A stretch of DNA of 64,000 nt from NCBI GenBank assembly GCA_963700255.1, contig CAVOWW010000030.1, positions 1-64,000 on the forward strand, given 5' to 3'. Shown in pieces: positions 24,408 through 32,062 of the stretch. The translations under genes were made by a program, and so were the position numbers. The number at the start of each line of letters is the position of its first letter. The first letter of the stretch is position 1. This DNA is from UBA10649 sp963700255 (GTDB lineage Bacteria; Actinomycetota; Actinomycetes; S36-B12). Below the pieces are notes generated by a model. That model made no database searches. It worked only from the letters and a program-made list of their open reading frames with translations, and was not told where the DNA came from.

Positions 24408-24413
24408 AGTCTG
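24408..24413 (-). promoter_or_regulatory. -10 element CAGACT for leaderless fabG-like gene
   Basis: On the minus strand CAGACT, 6 nt, GTG at 24401. Confidence 0.4.
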
Positions 24414-24440
24414 CCGTGGCCATGTCCCGCGCGGGGCCGG

Positions 24441-25154
24441 TCAGTCGATCCTGCGGCCCGCCCGCAGGGTCCAGCGGAGACCGGAGTCCACCGCCATGAG
24501 CAGCAGGGCGAGGAGCACGGCGACGACGAGGATGACCGTGACGAAGATGACGACCGACGCGGCACCGTTCTCGCCGAGGTCCAGGAACGAGTACGGGTAG
24601 GCGCCGACGGTGAGCCCTCGGAGGAGGGCGAACGCCGCCCACACCAGGGGCAGGACCATTGCGAGGGCGATGGTGCGCAGGGAGATCAGCCCGCGCGGCC
24701 CGGCGATGATCCACACGATGGGGGTCAGCAGGGGCAGGACCCAGTGCAGGAGGGTGTTGCTCAGCAGGTCCCAGCCCGTCTTCCCCGCCTCGGCGAGGAG
24801 CAGGTTGTAGACGAGGCCCGTGATGGTGATCATCAGCACGCTGTCGAGACGCAGTGCACGCCAGACGGCACCTGCCGTGTCGGAACGCGCGAACACCGCT
24901 GGCCGTGCGAGGAGCATCGTGAGGACGACGGCCACCAGGAGGTTGCTGACGATCGTGAAGTAGGTGATCCAGTCGAAGAGGCGCTCCCAGGGTGTATCGA
25001 CGCCATCGACGGTGTTGCCGAGGATCGACGCCTTGGCGGGGTCGACCGCATCGACATAGTGACCGCTGACGCTGAGGGCGAAGGACAGGACGACCGCGCA
25101 CCAGGCGACGATCGCGTTGATCCAGAACAGAATGCGGCAGGCGGCTGGACTCAC
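24441..25154 (-). CDS. Pr6Pr-family membrane protein
   Basis: A 237-aa protein with six hydrophobic helices. The conserved pattern WERLFDWITYFTIVSNLLVAVVL, GLVYNLLLA and NTLLHWVLPLLTPIVW matches the Pr6Pr (FAR-17a/AIG1-like) family, whose function in bacteria is unknown. TAGCGT (25161-25166) lies 6 nt before GTG 25154 on the complement, another leaderless start. Confidence 0.85.
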   Translation of the reverse strand: MSPAACRILFWINAIVAWCAVVLSFALSVSGHYVDAVDPAKASILGNTVDGVDTPWERLFDWITYFTIVSNLLVAVVLTMLLARPAVFARSDTAGAVWRALRLDSVLMITITGLVYNLLLAEAGKTGWDLLSNTLLHWVLPLLTPIVWIIAGPRGLISLRTIALAMVLPLVWAAFALLRGLTVGAYPYSFLDLGENGAASVVIFVTVILVVAVLLALLLMAVDSGLRWTLRAGRRID

Positions 25155-25160
25155 GACCGA

Positions 25161-25166
25161 ACGCTA
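25161..25166 (-). promoter_or_regulatory. -10 element TAGCGT for leaderless Pr6Pr gene
   Basis: On the minus strand TAGCGT, 6 nt, GTG 25154. Confidence 0.5.
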
Positions 25167-26336
25167 TCCCTGGCCGCGCAGGATGGCAGCCGCCCGGGCG
25201 CCCGGTGATGTGCGCTCAGGGGAGCCGAACCATGCGGTCGCCGCACCGTTGACGATCACGATCGCCGCGCAGAGCCCGATGGTCAGCTCGATGCCGCGCT
25301 GTCCGGTGTCGTCGACGAACATGGCGACGGCCACCGCTACGGCGGCCGACCCGAGGTTGAGCAGGCCGAGTCCGCCGAACTGACTGGTGACCGCGTACCG
25401 GATGAGCGCGAACGACAGGAGTGCCGTCGCAATGGTGCCAGCGAAGTAGTCGGGCACGTGAGCGCCGATCACGGCCTCTTCTCCGGCTGCCAGGAGGACC
25501 AGGATGTCGAGGGTGCCGGCGATGCCGAAGACGAGCGTGAGGTGTCCCAGCAGCGCGAGCCGCCAGTGCACTCTCGTCAGGTCGGTGCTCGAGGGCACCA
25601 GGCCGTCGAAGTAGATCCACCACAGCGCGAAGCTGACCAGGAATACCAGCGCGAACACATCGGCGCGGGGGATCGAGTCGAGGCCGCTGAGGGCATGCAC
25701 CAGCTGGGCGAAGCCCTCCCCGAGGATGATGATGATGAACAGCCCGAGCCGCTCGCGCAGGTGGTCGAGTCTCAGTCGCTCGTCGTCCAGCCACTTCCGG
25801 TAGAGCAGGACCAGGATCGTGATGCCACTGCTCAGCAGGGCGAGCGCGAGGAAGACTGCGACATAGGGACCGGTGACCAGGGCCCCGAGTGCGCACAGGA
25901 TCGGTGCGACGGAGAGCGCCGCCAGCGTGCGGCTGTGCTGAGGGTCCGGCGTGCGATCGGAGCGCACGACCCAGCGGTCGCTGGCGATCAGCAGGGGGAT
26001 GATGGCCAGAGCGCCGCCGTAGGCGAGCATCACCCGGGTGCCGGCAGCGTCGATGGACTGGTCGATCGTGAGGACGGCCACCACGATGAGACCCATCTGG
26101 ATCAGCATGAGCCCACGCCGGATGAGGTCGTTGCCGGGGAAGACATTGGTGAACAAGGTGGTGAGGAGCCACACCCACGAAAGCGAGATCATCGCGATGA
26201 CGGCGTCACGGGCGTTGTGCGCTGATGGGTCCCTGAGGAAGGCATCGTTGGCCACGGCGATGGCCGCGACTACGACGAGGTCGTAGAAGAGTTCGAACCA
26301 GCCGACGGTCGCCTCTTCCCGGCGCTCGGTGCGCAT
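25164..26336 (-). CDS. Low-temperature requirement A (LtrA) family membrane protein
   Basis: A 390-aa protein with about eleven hydrophobic segments. The family signature VGWFELFYDLVVVAAIAVAND at residues about 9-29 and ILGEGFAQLVHAL near the middle identify LtrA. First described in Listeria as needed for cold growth; the biochemical role is unknown. ATG 26336 is favoured over 26414 because CATACT (26343-26348) stands 6 nt upstream. Its 3' end overlaps the -10 box of the Pr6Pr gene downstream. Confidence 0.88.
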   Translation of the reverse strand: MRTERREEATVGWFELFYDLVVVAAIAVANDAFLRDPSAHNARDAVIAMISLSWVWLLTTLFTNVFPGNDLIRRGLMLIQMGLIVVAVLTIDQSIDAAGTRVMLAYGGALAIIPLLIASDRWVVRSDRTPDPQHSRTLAALSVAPILCALGALVTGPYVAVFLALALLSSGITILVLLYRKWLDDERLRLDHLRERLGLFIIIILGEGFAQLVHALSGLDSIPRADVFALVFLVSFALWWIYFDGLVPSSTDLTRVHWRLALLGHLTLVFGIAGTLDILVLLAAGEEAVIGAHVPDYFAGTIATALLSFALIRYAVTSQFGGLGLLNLGSAAVAVAVAMFVDDTGQRGIELTIGLCAAIVIVNGAATAWFGSPERTSPGARAAAILRGQG

Positions 26337-26342
26337 GGACGC

Positions 26343-26348
26343 AGTATG
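26343..26348 (-). promoter_or_regulatory. -10 element CATACT for leaderless ltrA-like gene
   Basis: On the minus strand CATACT, 6 nt, ATG 26336. Confidence 0.5.
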
Positions 26349-26365
26349 CCCACTGGGCGGTGGGA

Positions 26366-26671
26366 TCACCCGGTGTAGCGCTCCGCCCGCGCCACGAGGA
26401 CCTCGTACTGCCATGCGGCGATCGCGTAGGACGTGAAGTACCGCTCCTCGAGGACGTCCCAGATGCGCGTGGCGACGGACGGGGAGACCAGGGTCTCCAC
26501 CCGGATGTTCCCGCCCTCCAGCTCGCTCATCCGGCGGTTGCGCGGTCCGTGGCCACGGCCCGCCGTGATGGTCCAGCCGAGCGCCCCGCAGGAGGACAGG
26601 TCGCGCAGGAGCCCCTGCTCAAGGACGGACTCGGCGACGATGACCATGCAGGTGACGGTGCCGTGCGTCAT
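26366..26671 (-). CDS. SbtB-like PII-family protein
   Basis: A 101-aa ferredoxin-like PII-type protein. ATG 26671 is preceded by GGAGGAGG at ideal distance; an alternative start at 26710 overlaps the carrier gene's stop. The T-loop region GWTITAGRGHGPRNRRMSELEGGNIRVETLV and the closing strand YEVLVAR match SbtB-type regulators. The C-terminal CGPxGC redox loop of cyanobacterial SbtB is absent. Placed directly after the SbtA-like carrier, it most likely binds an adenine nucleotide and gates that carrier, as SbtB does in cyanobacteria. Confidence 0.8.
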   Translation of the reverse strand: MTHGTVTCMVIVAESVLEQGLLRDLSSCGALGWTITAGRGHGPRNRRMSELEGGNIRVETLVSPSVATRIWDVLEERYFTSYAIAAWQYEVLVARAERYTG

Positions 26672-26706
26672 GCCGTCCTCCTCCCGCGCGGGGTTCCGCC
26701 CGGACA

Positions 26707-27684
26707 TCATGCCCCGCTCATCCATTCCGCGATGGCAAGCAGGACCGGGATTCCCACGATGAGGTTGAACGGGAAGGTCAGGCCCAGTGCGCTGGTGAGC
26801 GTGATCCCCGGATTGGCTTCGGGGAGGGCCAGGCGGACGGCTGCGGGCGCGGCGATGTACGACGCGCTCGCGCACAGGACGCCGAGCACCATCGCCCCGC
26901 CGGTGGACATGCCTGCCAGCAGACCCGCCGCGACGCCTGCGGTGCCGGCGAGCAGAGGAAAGGCGAGCGCGAACACGACCAGGCCAGGGCCCGCAGTCCT
27001 GATGTCCGGCAGGCGACGGCCGGTCAGCACGCCCATCTCGAGCAGGAACAGCGTGAGGACGCCGGTGAACAGCGCGCCGAAGAACGGCTCGACCCGTGCG
27101 TAGCCCGCCGGGCCGGTCGCGAAGCCCATGGCCAGGCCACCGACGAGGAGCAGGATGGAGCGGCTGGTCAGCACCTCGTGCAGGGAGGTGCGCCACGATC
27201 CGCTCGAGCTGCGCTGACGCCCGGCGAGCAGCAGTCCCACGATGATCCCGGGGACCTCCAGCACCGTCAGGAGGGTGGCCACGTACCCCTCGTACGGCAC
27301 GCCGGCGACGTCGAGGAAGACCAGGGCCGCGGTGAACGTGACCAGCGATGTCGACCCGTAGTGGGCGGCCATCGCGCCGCGATCCACCGGGCCGAGCGGA
27401 GTGAGGACGCGAAGCACGGCGAAGGCGACCACCGGGATCGTCACGCCGAGGATGACGGACGCCACCACCGGCGCCCACACCTCGGACAGGCCAGCCTCCC
27501 GGAGGGCGACGCCGCCCTTGATGCCGATTGCGAGGAGCAGGTACATGGACGTCGCCTGGTAGACCGCGTCCGGGAGGCGCAGGTCGGCGCGCAGCGTGGC
27601 GGCAAGGATCCCGAGCGCGAACGCGAGGACGGGGGCGGACGTCAGGTTCAGGACGGCGAGCTCGAGGGTCGTGTTCAGGTCCAT
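26707..27684 (-). CDS. SbtA-like sodium-dependent bicarbonate transporter
   Basis: A 325-aa carrier with two inverted five-helix halves, of the SbtA (formerly DUF897) family: SMYLLLAIGIKGGVALREAG in the first half, HYGSTSLVTFTAALVFL, and the second-half LFLLEMGVLTGRRL and SASYIAAPAAVRLALPEANPG. Cyanobacterial SbtA imports HCO3- with Na+. In a heterotroph it may feed carboxylases. ATG 27684 directly abuts the stop of the upstream channel gene (no gap), and the SbtB-like gene follows, so the three form one operon. Confidence 0.85.
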   Translation of the reverse strand: MDLNTTLELAVLNLTSAPVLAFALGILAATLRADLRLPDAVYQATSMYLLLAIGIKGGVALREAGLSEVWAPVVASVILGVTIPVVAFAVLRVLTPLGPVDRGAMAAHYGSTSLVTFTAALVFLDVAGVPYEGYVATLLTVLEVPGIIVGLLLAGRQRSSSGSWRTSLHEVLTSRSILLLVGGLAMGFATGPAGYARVEPFFGALFTGVLTLFLLEMGVLTGRRLPDIRTAGPGLVVFALAFPLLAGTAGVAAGLLAGMSTGGAMVLGVLCASASYIAAPAAVRLALPEANPGITLTSALGLTFPFNLIVGIPVLLAIAEWMSGA

Positions 27685-28533
27685 CTACGTGGTCCCGCCC
27701 CGGTTGGCGCCTGTGTCGGTACCGAGCCGCCGCGCGAGCTCCGCCTCGATCGTCGCCAGCTCCTGCTGCACCGACGTGAGGTGAGTCAGCAGGACGTCAT
27801 CTGCCATCGGTGGTGCCTCGGCGGCGTCGTGCTCGCGGGCTCGCTCCATGGAGCCGATCACGATGCCGATCAGCAGGTTGAACACGACGAACGCGGCGAG
27901 GAGGACGTAGGAGACGAAGAAGACGACTGCGTAGGGACTGACCACCTCCGCATCAGCGAGGTAGGTGGGGAAGTTCTCCAGGGTGAGCAGGATGAACAGG
28001 GTGAGCATCGAGCGACCGATCGTGCCCCAGCTCTCGGGCAGGTCGGCTCCGAAGAGCGACCAGCCGATCATGCCGTAGACGAACAGCAGCAGGATCGTGA
28101 GCACCACCATGCTGAACAGCGATGGGATCGACTTCACCACCGTCAGCAGCAGGATTCGGGCGTCGGGCAGGTAGCGGACGAGGCGCACGATCCGCGCGAG
28201 GCGGAGGAGCCGCAGGAGCTGGGCCTGCTCGCGGACCCCCGGGATGAAGACGGCTCCGATGATGACGAGATCGAAGATGTTCCATCCGCTGCGGAAGAAG
28301 TCGCCAGGGCGTCGGCCGTAGGAGGCGAACCTCAGGACCAGCTCGACGACGAACACGGCGAAGCAGGCCTCATTGAGCAGGAGGAGTGCGTCGCCCCAGG
28401 TGGCGGTGACCGTCGGGTAGGTCTCGAGTCCCAGCACGACGGCGTTGAGCACGATCACCGTCGCGATGACCCCGGCGAAGCGGTCGGAGTCGACCAGCCG
28501 GGCCAGCCGCCCAGTGCGGTCGGGCTCGGACAT
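27685..28533 (-). CDS. Voltage-gated cation channel (NaChBac-type)
   Basis: A 282-aa six-helix channel subunit. S4 carries Arg at every third position (108, 111, 114, 117, 120). The pore helix and filter read LTLFILLTLENFPTYL (filter TLENFP at 184-189). S6 is FFVSYVLLAAFVVFNLLIGIVIG. Bacterial sodium channels have TLESW, so the changed residues may alter selectivity. A short C-terminal coiled coil (about 249-270) should hold a tetramer. It is the first gene of an operon with SbtA and SbtB homologues, which suggests it supplies or senses Na+ or depolarisation for bicarbonate uptake. A GAGGGGG site precedes ATG 28533. Confidence 0.88.
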   Translation of the reverse strand: MSEPDRTGRLARLVDSDRFAGVIATVIVLNAVVLGLETYPTVTATWGDALLLLNEACFAVFVVELVLRFASYGRRPGDFFRSGWNIFDLVIIGAVFIPGVREQAQLLRLLRLARIVRLVRYLPDARILLLTVVKSIPSLFSMVVLTILLLFVYGMIGWSLFGADLPESWGTIGRSMLTLFILLTLENFPTYLADAEVVSPYAVVFFVSYVLLAAFVVFNLLIGIVIGSMERAREHDAAEAPPMADDVLLTHLTSVQQELATIEAELARRLGTDTGANRGGTT

Positions 28534-28562
28534 GACGACCCCCTCGATGGCCCCGCGGACAA

Positions 28563-28598
28563 TAGACGAAATGTAATGCCTGAATTACAGTACGTCTA
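28563..28598 (-). promoter_or_regulatory. Operator and promoter of the channel-sbtA-sbtB operon
   Basis: A perfect interrupted palindrome: TAGACG (28563-28568), 3 bp, TGTAAT, 6 bp, ATTACA, 3 bp, CGTCTA (28593-28598). On the minus strand TTAGAC and TACATT, 18 bp apart, form a promoter lying inside it, 30 bp upstream of the channel start. A dimeric repressor or activator is implied; the family is unknown. Confidence 0.65.
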
Positions 28599-28620
28599 AT
28601 CGGGCCTCGACGGCGGGCTG

Positions 28621-29457
28621 TCACCCCCCGCCGTGGAAGGCCAGCATCGGGCTGACGCCCGCACTCGGCGCAGGACCGGTGATGGGCTCGTCGGCCATGA
28701 ACTGCCGGACGATGGCGGCCAGCTCGGCGGGATGGCTGTAGTTGATGGCGTGGGCAGCGTCCTTCAGCACGGCCACGCGCGTCTCGGGTGGGAGCTGCCT
28801 GACGACCTGGCGGATGCGAGACCACGGCGGAAGCAGTGGGTCGCGTGCCCCGAGCACCGCCAGCAGGGGGACGTCGAGCCCGAGCAGCGCCTCGAGCGCC
28901 GGGAATCTCGTCATCGCGATGAACAGGCGCAGCGCGTCGACGAGTCCGAAGTGCAGGTAGTCGGGCACCGCCACCGTCGCCATGGACACCGGCTCACGTG
29001 GGGCGTCGAGGGCGAGCTGCCCGATCGCCCTGAGCAGGGGGCGGTTGTGGATCCCGCCGGCCGGGGACACCATGATCGCGCGCTCGATGCGGTCGGGATG
29101 CCGCTGCGCGAAGGCGCCCAGGATGGCGCAGCCGAGGGAGTTGCCGAGCACAGTGGCACGGTCGATCCCGAGGGTGTCGAGGAGGTCGGCGGCCGAGTCG
29201 GCGAGTTCCGGGATCGTCAGCGGATGCGACGGTGGCAGGCTTCGCCCGAAGCCCGGGAGGTCCGGCACGTAGGTGCGGAAGTGGCCCGCGAGCAGCTCGG
29301 CCGTTGGGACCATGTAGCTGCCTGAGATCGCGAACCCGTGCAGGTGGAGGATCACGGGAGCCGCCGGCGCCGGCTCGGCGACCCGCAGGAACATCGGCTC
29401 GCCCCGGACGATCTCCCACCGGTCAGCGAGCGAAGCGCCTCCGTCAGGCGTCTGCAC
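28621..29457 (-). CDS. Alpha/beta hydrolase
   Basis: A 278-aa alpha/beta hydrolase: LHLHGFAISGSYMVP (oxyanion), PDLPGFGRS, nucleophile in VLGNSLGCAI (NSLG replaces the usual HSxG), and His in KDAAHAINYSHP. The Ser-Asp-His set is thus present. GTG 29457 follows GAGGAGGAG and overlaps the end of the MFS gene by 14 bp; the longer open frame to 29601 is MFS shadow. Similar enzymes hydrolyse esters or C-C bonds; the substrate is unknown. Overlap indicates co-expression with the transporter. Confidence 0.8.
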   Translation of the reverse strand: MQTPDGGASLADRWEIVRGEPMFLRVAEPAPAAPVILHLHGFAISGSYMVPTAELLAGHFRTYVPDLPGFGRSLPPSHPLTIPELADSAADLLDTLGIDRATVLGNSLGCAILGAFAQRHPDRIERAIMVSPAGGIHNRPLLRAIGQLALDAPREPVSMATVAVPDYLHFGLVDALRLFIAMTRFPALEALLGLDVPLLAVLGARDPLLPPWSRIRQVVRQLPPETRVAVLKDAAHAINYSHPAELAAIVRQFMADEPITGPAPSAGVSPMLAFHGGG

Positions 29458-31054
29458 TCTCCTCCTCGGGCTTGCGTGCGACGGCCTCGGCGCCGTGCGG
29501 GAGGTCCCGGGTGAAGGGCAGGGAGATGAGCGCCAGGAGGGCGGCGCCCAGCAGCCCGGCCTTGAGCGCCGTGAGCTGTGCCTGTTCGTAGTCCTCGACA
29601 AGAGCAGCGGTCTGCACCTCGTCGAGGCCGGCCTCGGTGGCCGCGGCGGCGATCTGGTCCGACGACACGAAGTCGATGCCGTTCTGGACGGAGGTGCTGA
29701 CCTGGGTCGAGACCTGCTGGCTGATCTCGGGGCTCTCCGCGATGTTGGTGACGAAGTTGCTCGTCAGGCCCGACAGCACCACCGCGCCGATGAGCGCCAC
29801 GCCCAGCGACGAGCCGAGCTGCTGGCCCGTGAACTGGAGGCCGCCGGCCTCCCCGCGCCCCGAGACGTCGACGGACGCCTGGACCACCTTGCCGAGCTGT
29901 GACGCGAGGAAGCCCATGCCGATGCCCAGCAGGGCCATCGACAGCGCGAAGGCCGCGTCGTTCAGGGTCGGCTCGATCGTCCCGAGAAGCACGAGGATGG
30001 CCGCGAGGGTGATCCACAGCCCGGTACGAACAATGGCCCGCACTGAGAAGCGGCTGGCGAGGCGCGCGCCGAGCGCTGAGGCGATGAACATGGTGATCGA
30101 GACGGGCAGCATCTTGATCCCCGTCTCGAGGGCGTCCAGGCCGAGGACGAGCTGCAGGTACAGCGGCACGGTGAAGAAGATGCCCATCAGGATCAAGTTC
30201 TGGCTGAGCAGTCCGTAGAGGCCGGCGCGCAGGGGCGGGATGCGCAGCAGGCTCAGGTGCACCAGCGGATCGAGGCCGTGGGCCTCGCGGTGGCGCTGCC
30301 AGGCGACGAAGGCCCACACGAGGACGCCACCGAAGGCGATGACGAAGAGGGTCAGGGAGAACCCGAGCGGCTCGATCGGCGAGTCGATGGGCTTGACCCA
30401 GCCCCACGTGCTCGACTGCAGCACGCCCAGCACGATCAGGCCCAGGCCCGACGCCGACAGGATCGTGCCGACGAAGTCGAGCCGGGGGATCGGCGTGGGA
30501 CGCGCGGCGTCGTGGATCAGCCTCGACATCGCAAGGATGGCCAGGACGAGGACGACCTCGCCGACGAAGACGACGCGCCAGGACAGCTCCGTGGTCGCCC
30601 AGCCACCCAGGATCGGGCCGATGGCGATGCCCGCGCCGGCAACGCCGCCGATGACGGCGTAGGCGACGTTGCGGTCCTTGCCCTCGTAGTTGCCGGCGAT
30701 GAGGGCCACGAGTGCCGGCATGACGAGGGCTGCCCCGAGACCCTCGAGGATCGACCAGCCCAGCGTCAGCACGGCCACGGTCGGCGCGACCGCCGTCACG
30801 GCCGACCCGACTCCGTAGATCATCAGGCCGACGACGAAGGCCTTGCGGCGGCCGATGATGTCGCCGATCTTGCCTCCGGTGAGCATGAACATGGCCATCG
30901 TCAGGCAGTAGAGCGTGATGACGGCCTGGATGGTGGTGACCGTCGTGTCGAAGTCGTCGACGAGGGTGCTGATCGAGACGTTCATGACCGACTGGTCGAG
31001 GACCATCACGAACTGCGCTGTCGCCAGAGCGACGAGCGGCCACCACTTCCTCAT
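29444..31054 (-). CDS. MFS drug/H+ antiporter (DHA2 family)
   Basis: A 536-aa 14-helix transporter. DHA2 hallmarks: FVMVLDQSVMNVSISTL in helix 1, motif A GGKIGDIIGRRKAF, and motif C GAGIAIGPILGGW. A periplasmic loop (about 435-490) rich in Ser/Gln/Val lies before the last helix. ATG 31054 has an AAAGGGGC site. Likely exports a toxic hydrophobic compound; the overlapping hydrolase gene may modify the same substrate, which is inference. It is divergent from ppk2. Confidence 0.9.
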   Translation of the reverse strand: MRKWWPLVALATAQFVMVLDQSVMNVSISTLVDDFDTTVTTIQAVITLYCLTMAMFMLTGGKIGDIIGRRKAFVVGLMIYGVGSAVTAVAPTVAVLTLGWSILEGLGAALVMPALVALIAGNYEGKDRNVAYAVIGGVAGAGIAIGPILGGWATTELSWRVVFVGEVVLVLAILAMSRLIHDAARPTPIPRLDFVGTILSASGLGLIVLGVLQSSTWGWVKPIDSPIEPLGFSLTLFVIAFGGVLVWAFVAWQRHREAHGLDPLVHLSLLRIPPLRAGLYGLLSQNLILMGIFFTVPLYLQLVLGLDALETGIKMLPVSITMFIASALGARLASRFSVRAIVRTGLWITLAAILVLLGTIEPTLNDAAFALSMALLGIGMGFLASQLGKVVQASVDVSGRGEAGGLQFTGQQLGSSLGVALIGAVVLSGLTSNFVTNIAESPEISQQVSTQVSTSVQNGIDFVSSDQIAAAATEAGLDEVQTAALVEDYEQAQLTALKAGLLGAALLALISLPFTRDLPHGAEAVARKPEEESADA

Positions 31055-31173
31055 GCCTGCCCCTTTGTCCCGATGCCCAGCACTGTAGTCCGGGGTGCCG
31101 GTTCTCGGACGTCTCGCAGGCAACGGGGCGATACTGGGACTCGTGGCGCCGCGGGCGCGAGAGGACGGGCGAG

Positions 31174-32016
31174 ATGGGTTCCAAGGGCAGCAAGGCGGGC
31201 AAGGAGAAGAGCAAGGCCAGGGCCAAGGAGGAGGCCCCTGCCGAGCGGATGAAGGCCAAGGAGTACGACGACCTGCTCAAGCCCCTGCAGGGTGAGCTCG
31301 TCGCGCTTCAGGAGTGGGTGAAGGCCAGCGGGGCGAAGCTGTGCATCGTCTTCGAGGGTCGTGACACGGCTGGCAAGGGCGGCACGATCAAGGCGATCAC
31401 GGAACGCGTGAGCCCCCGGGTGTTCAGGGTCGTGGCCCTGCCTGCGCCGACGGACCGGGAGAAGTCGCAGATGTACATCCAGCGCTACCTGCAGCACTTC
31501 CCGGCCGCCGGCGAGGTCGTCATCTTCGACCGCAGCTGGTACAACCGTGCCGGGGTCGAGCGCGTGATGGGGTTCTGCACGCCGGAGCAGACCGAGCGCT
31601 TCCTGCTGCTGGCTCCCGGGATCGAGCGGGAGATGGTGCACTCCGGGATCATCCTCATCAAGTACTGGCTCGAGGTCGGCCCGGAGGAGCAGCGTCGTCG
31701 GCTCGAGAGCCGCATCGACGACCCCCGCAAGACCTGGAAGCTGTCGGACATGGACGTCAAGTCGTACGTGAAGTGGGACGAGTACACCGCCGCCCGCGAC
31801 GCGATGCTCGAGGCCACGAGCACGCCCTCGGCCCCATGGCATGTCGTCTACACCGACGACCAGCGACGCGGTCGGCTGAATGTGCTGGCGCATCTGCTCG
31901 ACCACGTGCCCTACGAGCCGCAGAAGGTGCCGCGCGTCACCCTCCCGAAGCGGACGATCTCGGACCAGCGATCCGCCCTTGACCTGACGCAGCTCGCCAT
32001 CCCGACTAGGTTCTGA
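31174..32016 (+). CDS. ppk2: Polyphosphate kinase 2
   Basis: A 280-aa PPK2-family kinase that transfers phosphate between polyphosphate and nucleoside di- or monophosphates. The Lys/Ala-rich N-terminus (about 1-27) precedes the P-loop domain: Walker A EGRDTAGKGGTIK (about 63-75), lid, and Walker B-type FDRSWYNRAGVERVMGF (about 112-128). The WKLSDMDVKSYVKWDEY segment is typical of class I. It stands alone with a GGGCGAG site, between the MFS exporter and the flippase-kinase fusion. Confidence 0.93.
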   Translation: MGSKGSKAGKEKSKARAKEEAPAERMKAKEYDDLLKPLQGELVALQEWVKASGAKLCIVFEGRDTAGKGGTIKAITERVSPRVFRVVALPAPTDREKSQMYIQRYLQHFPAAGEVVIFDRSWYNRAGVERVMGFCTPEQTERFLLLAPGIEREMVHSGIILIKYWLEVGPEEQRRRLESRIDDPRKTWKLSDMDVKSYVKWDEYTAARDAMLEATSTPSAPWHVVYTDDQRRGRLNVLAHLLDHVPYEPQKVPRVTLPKRTISDQRSALDLTQLAIPTRF

Positions 32017-32062
32017 CCAGCCCCGCTGGGCGGGCGGGCTCGGGACTGGAGGGCGAGAACAC

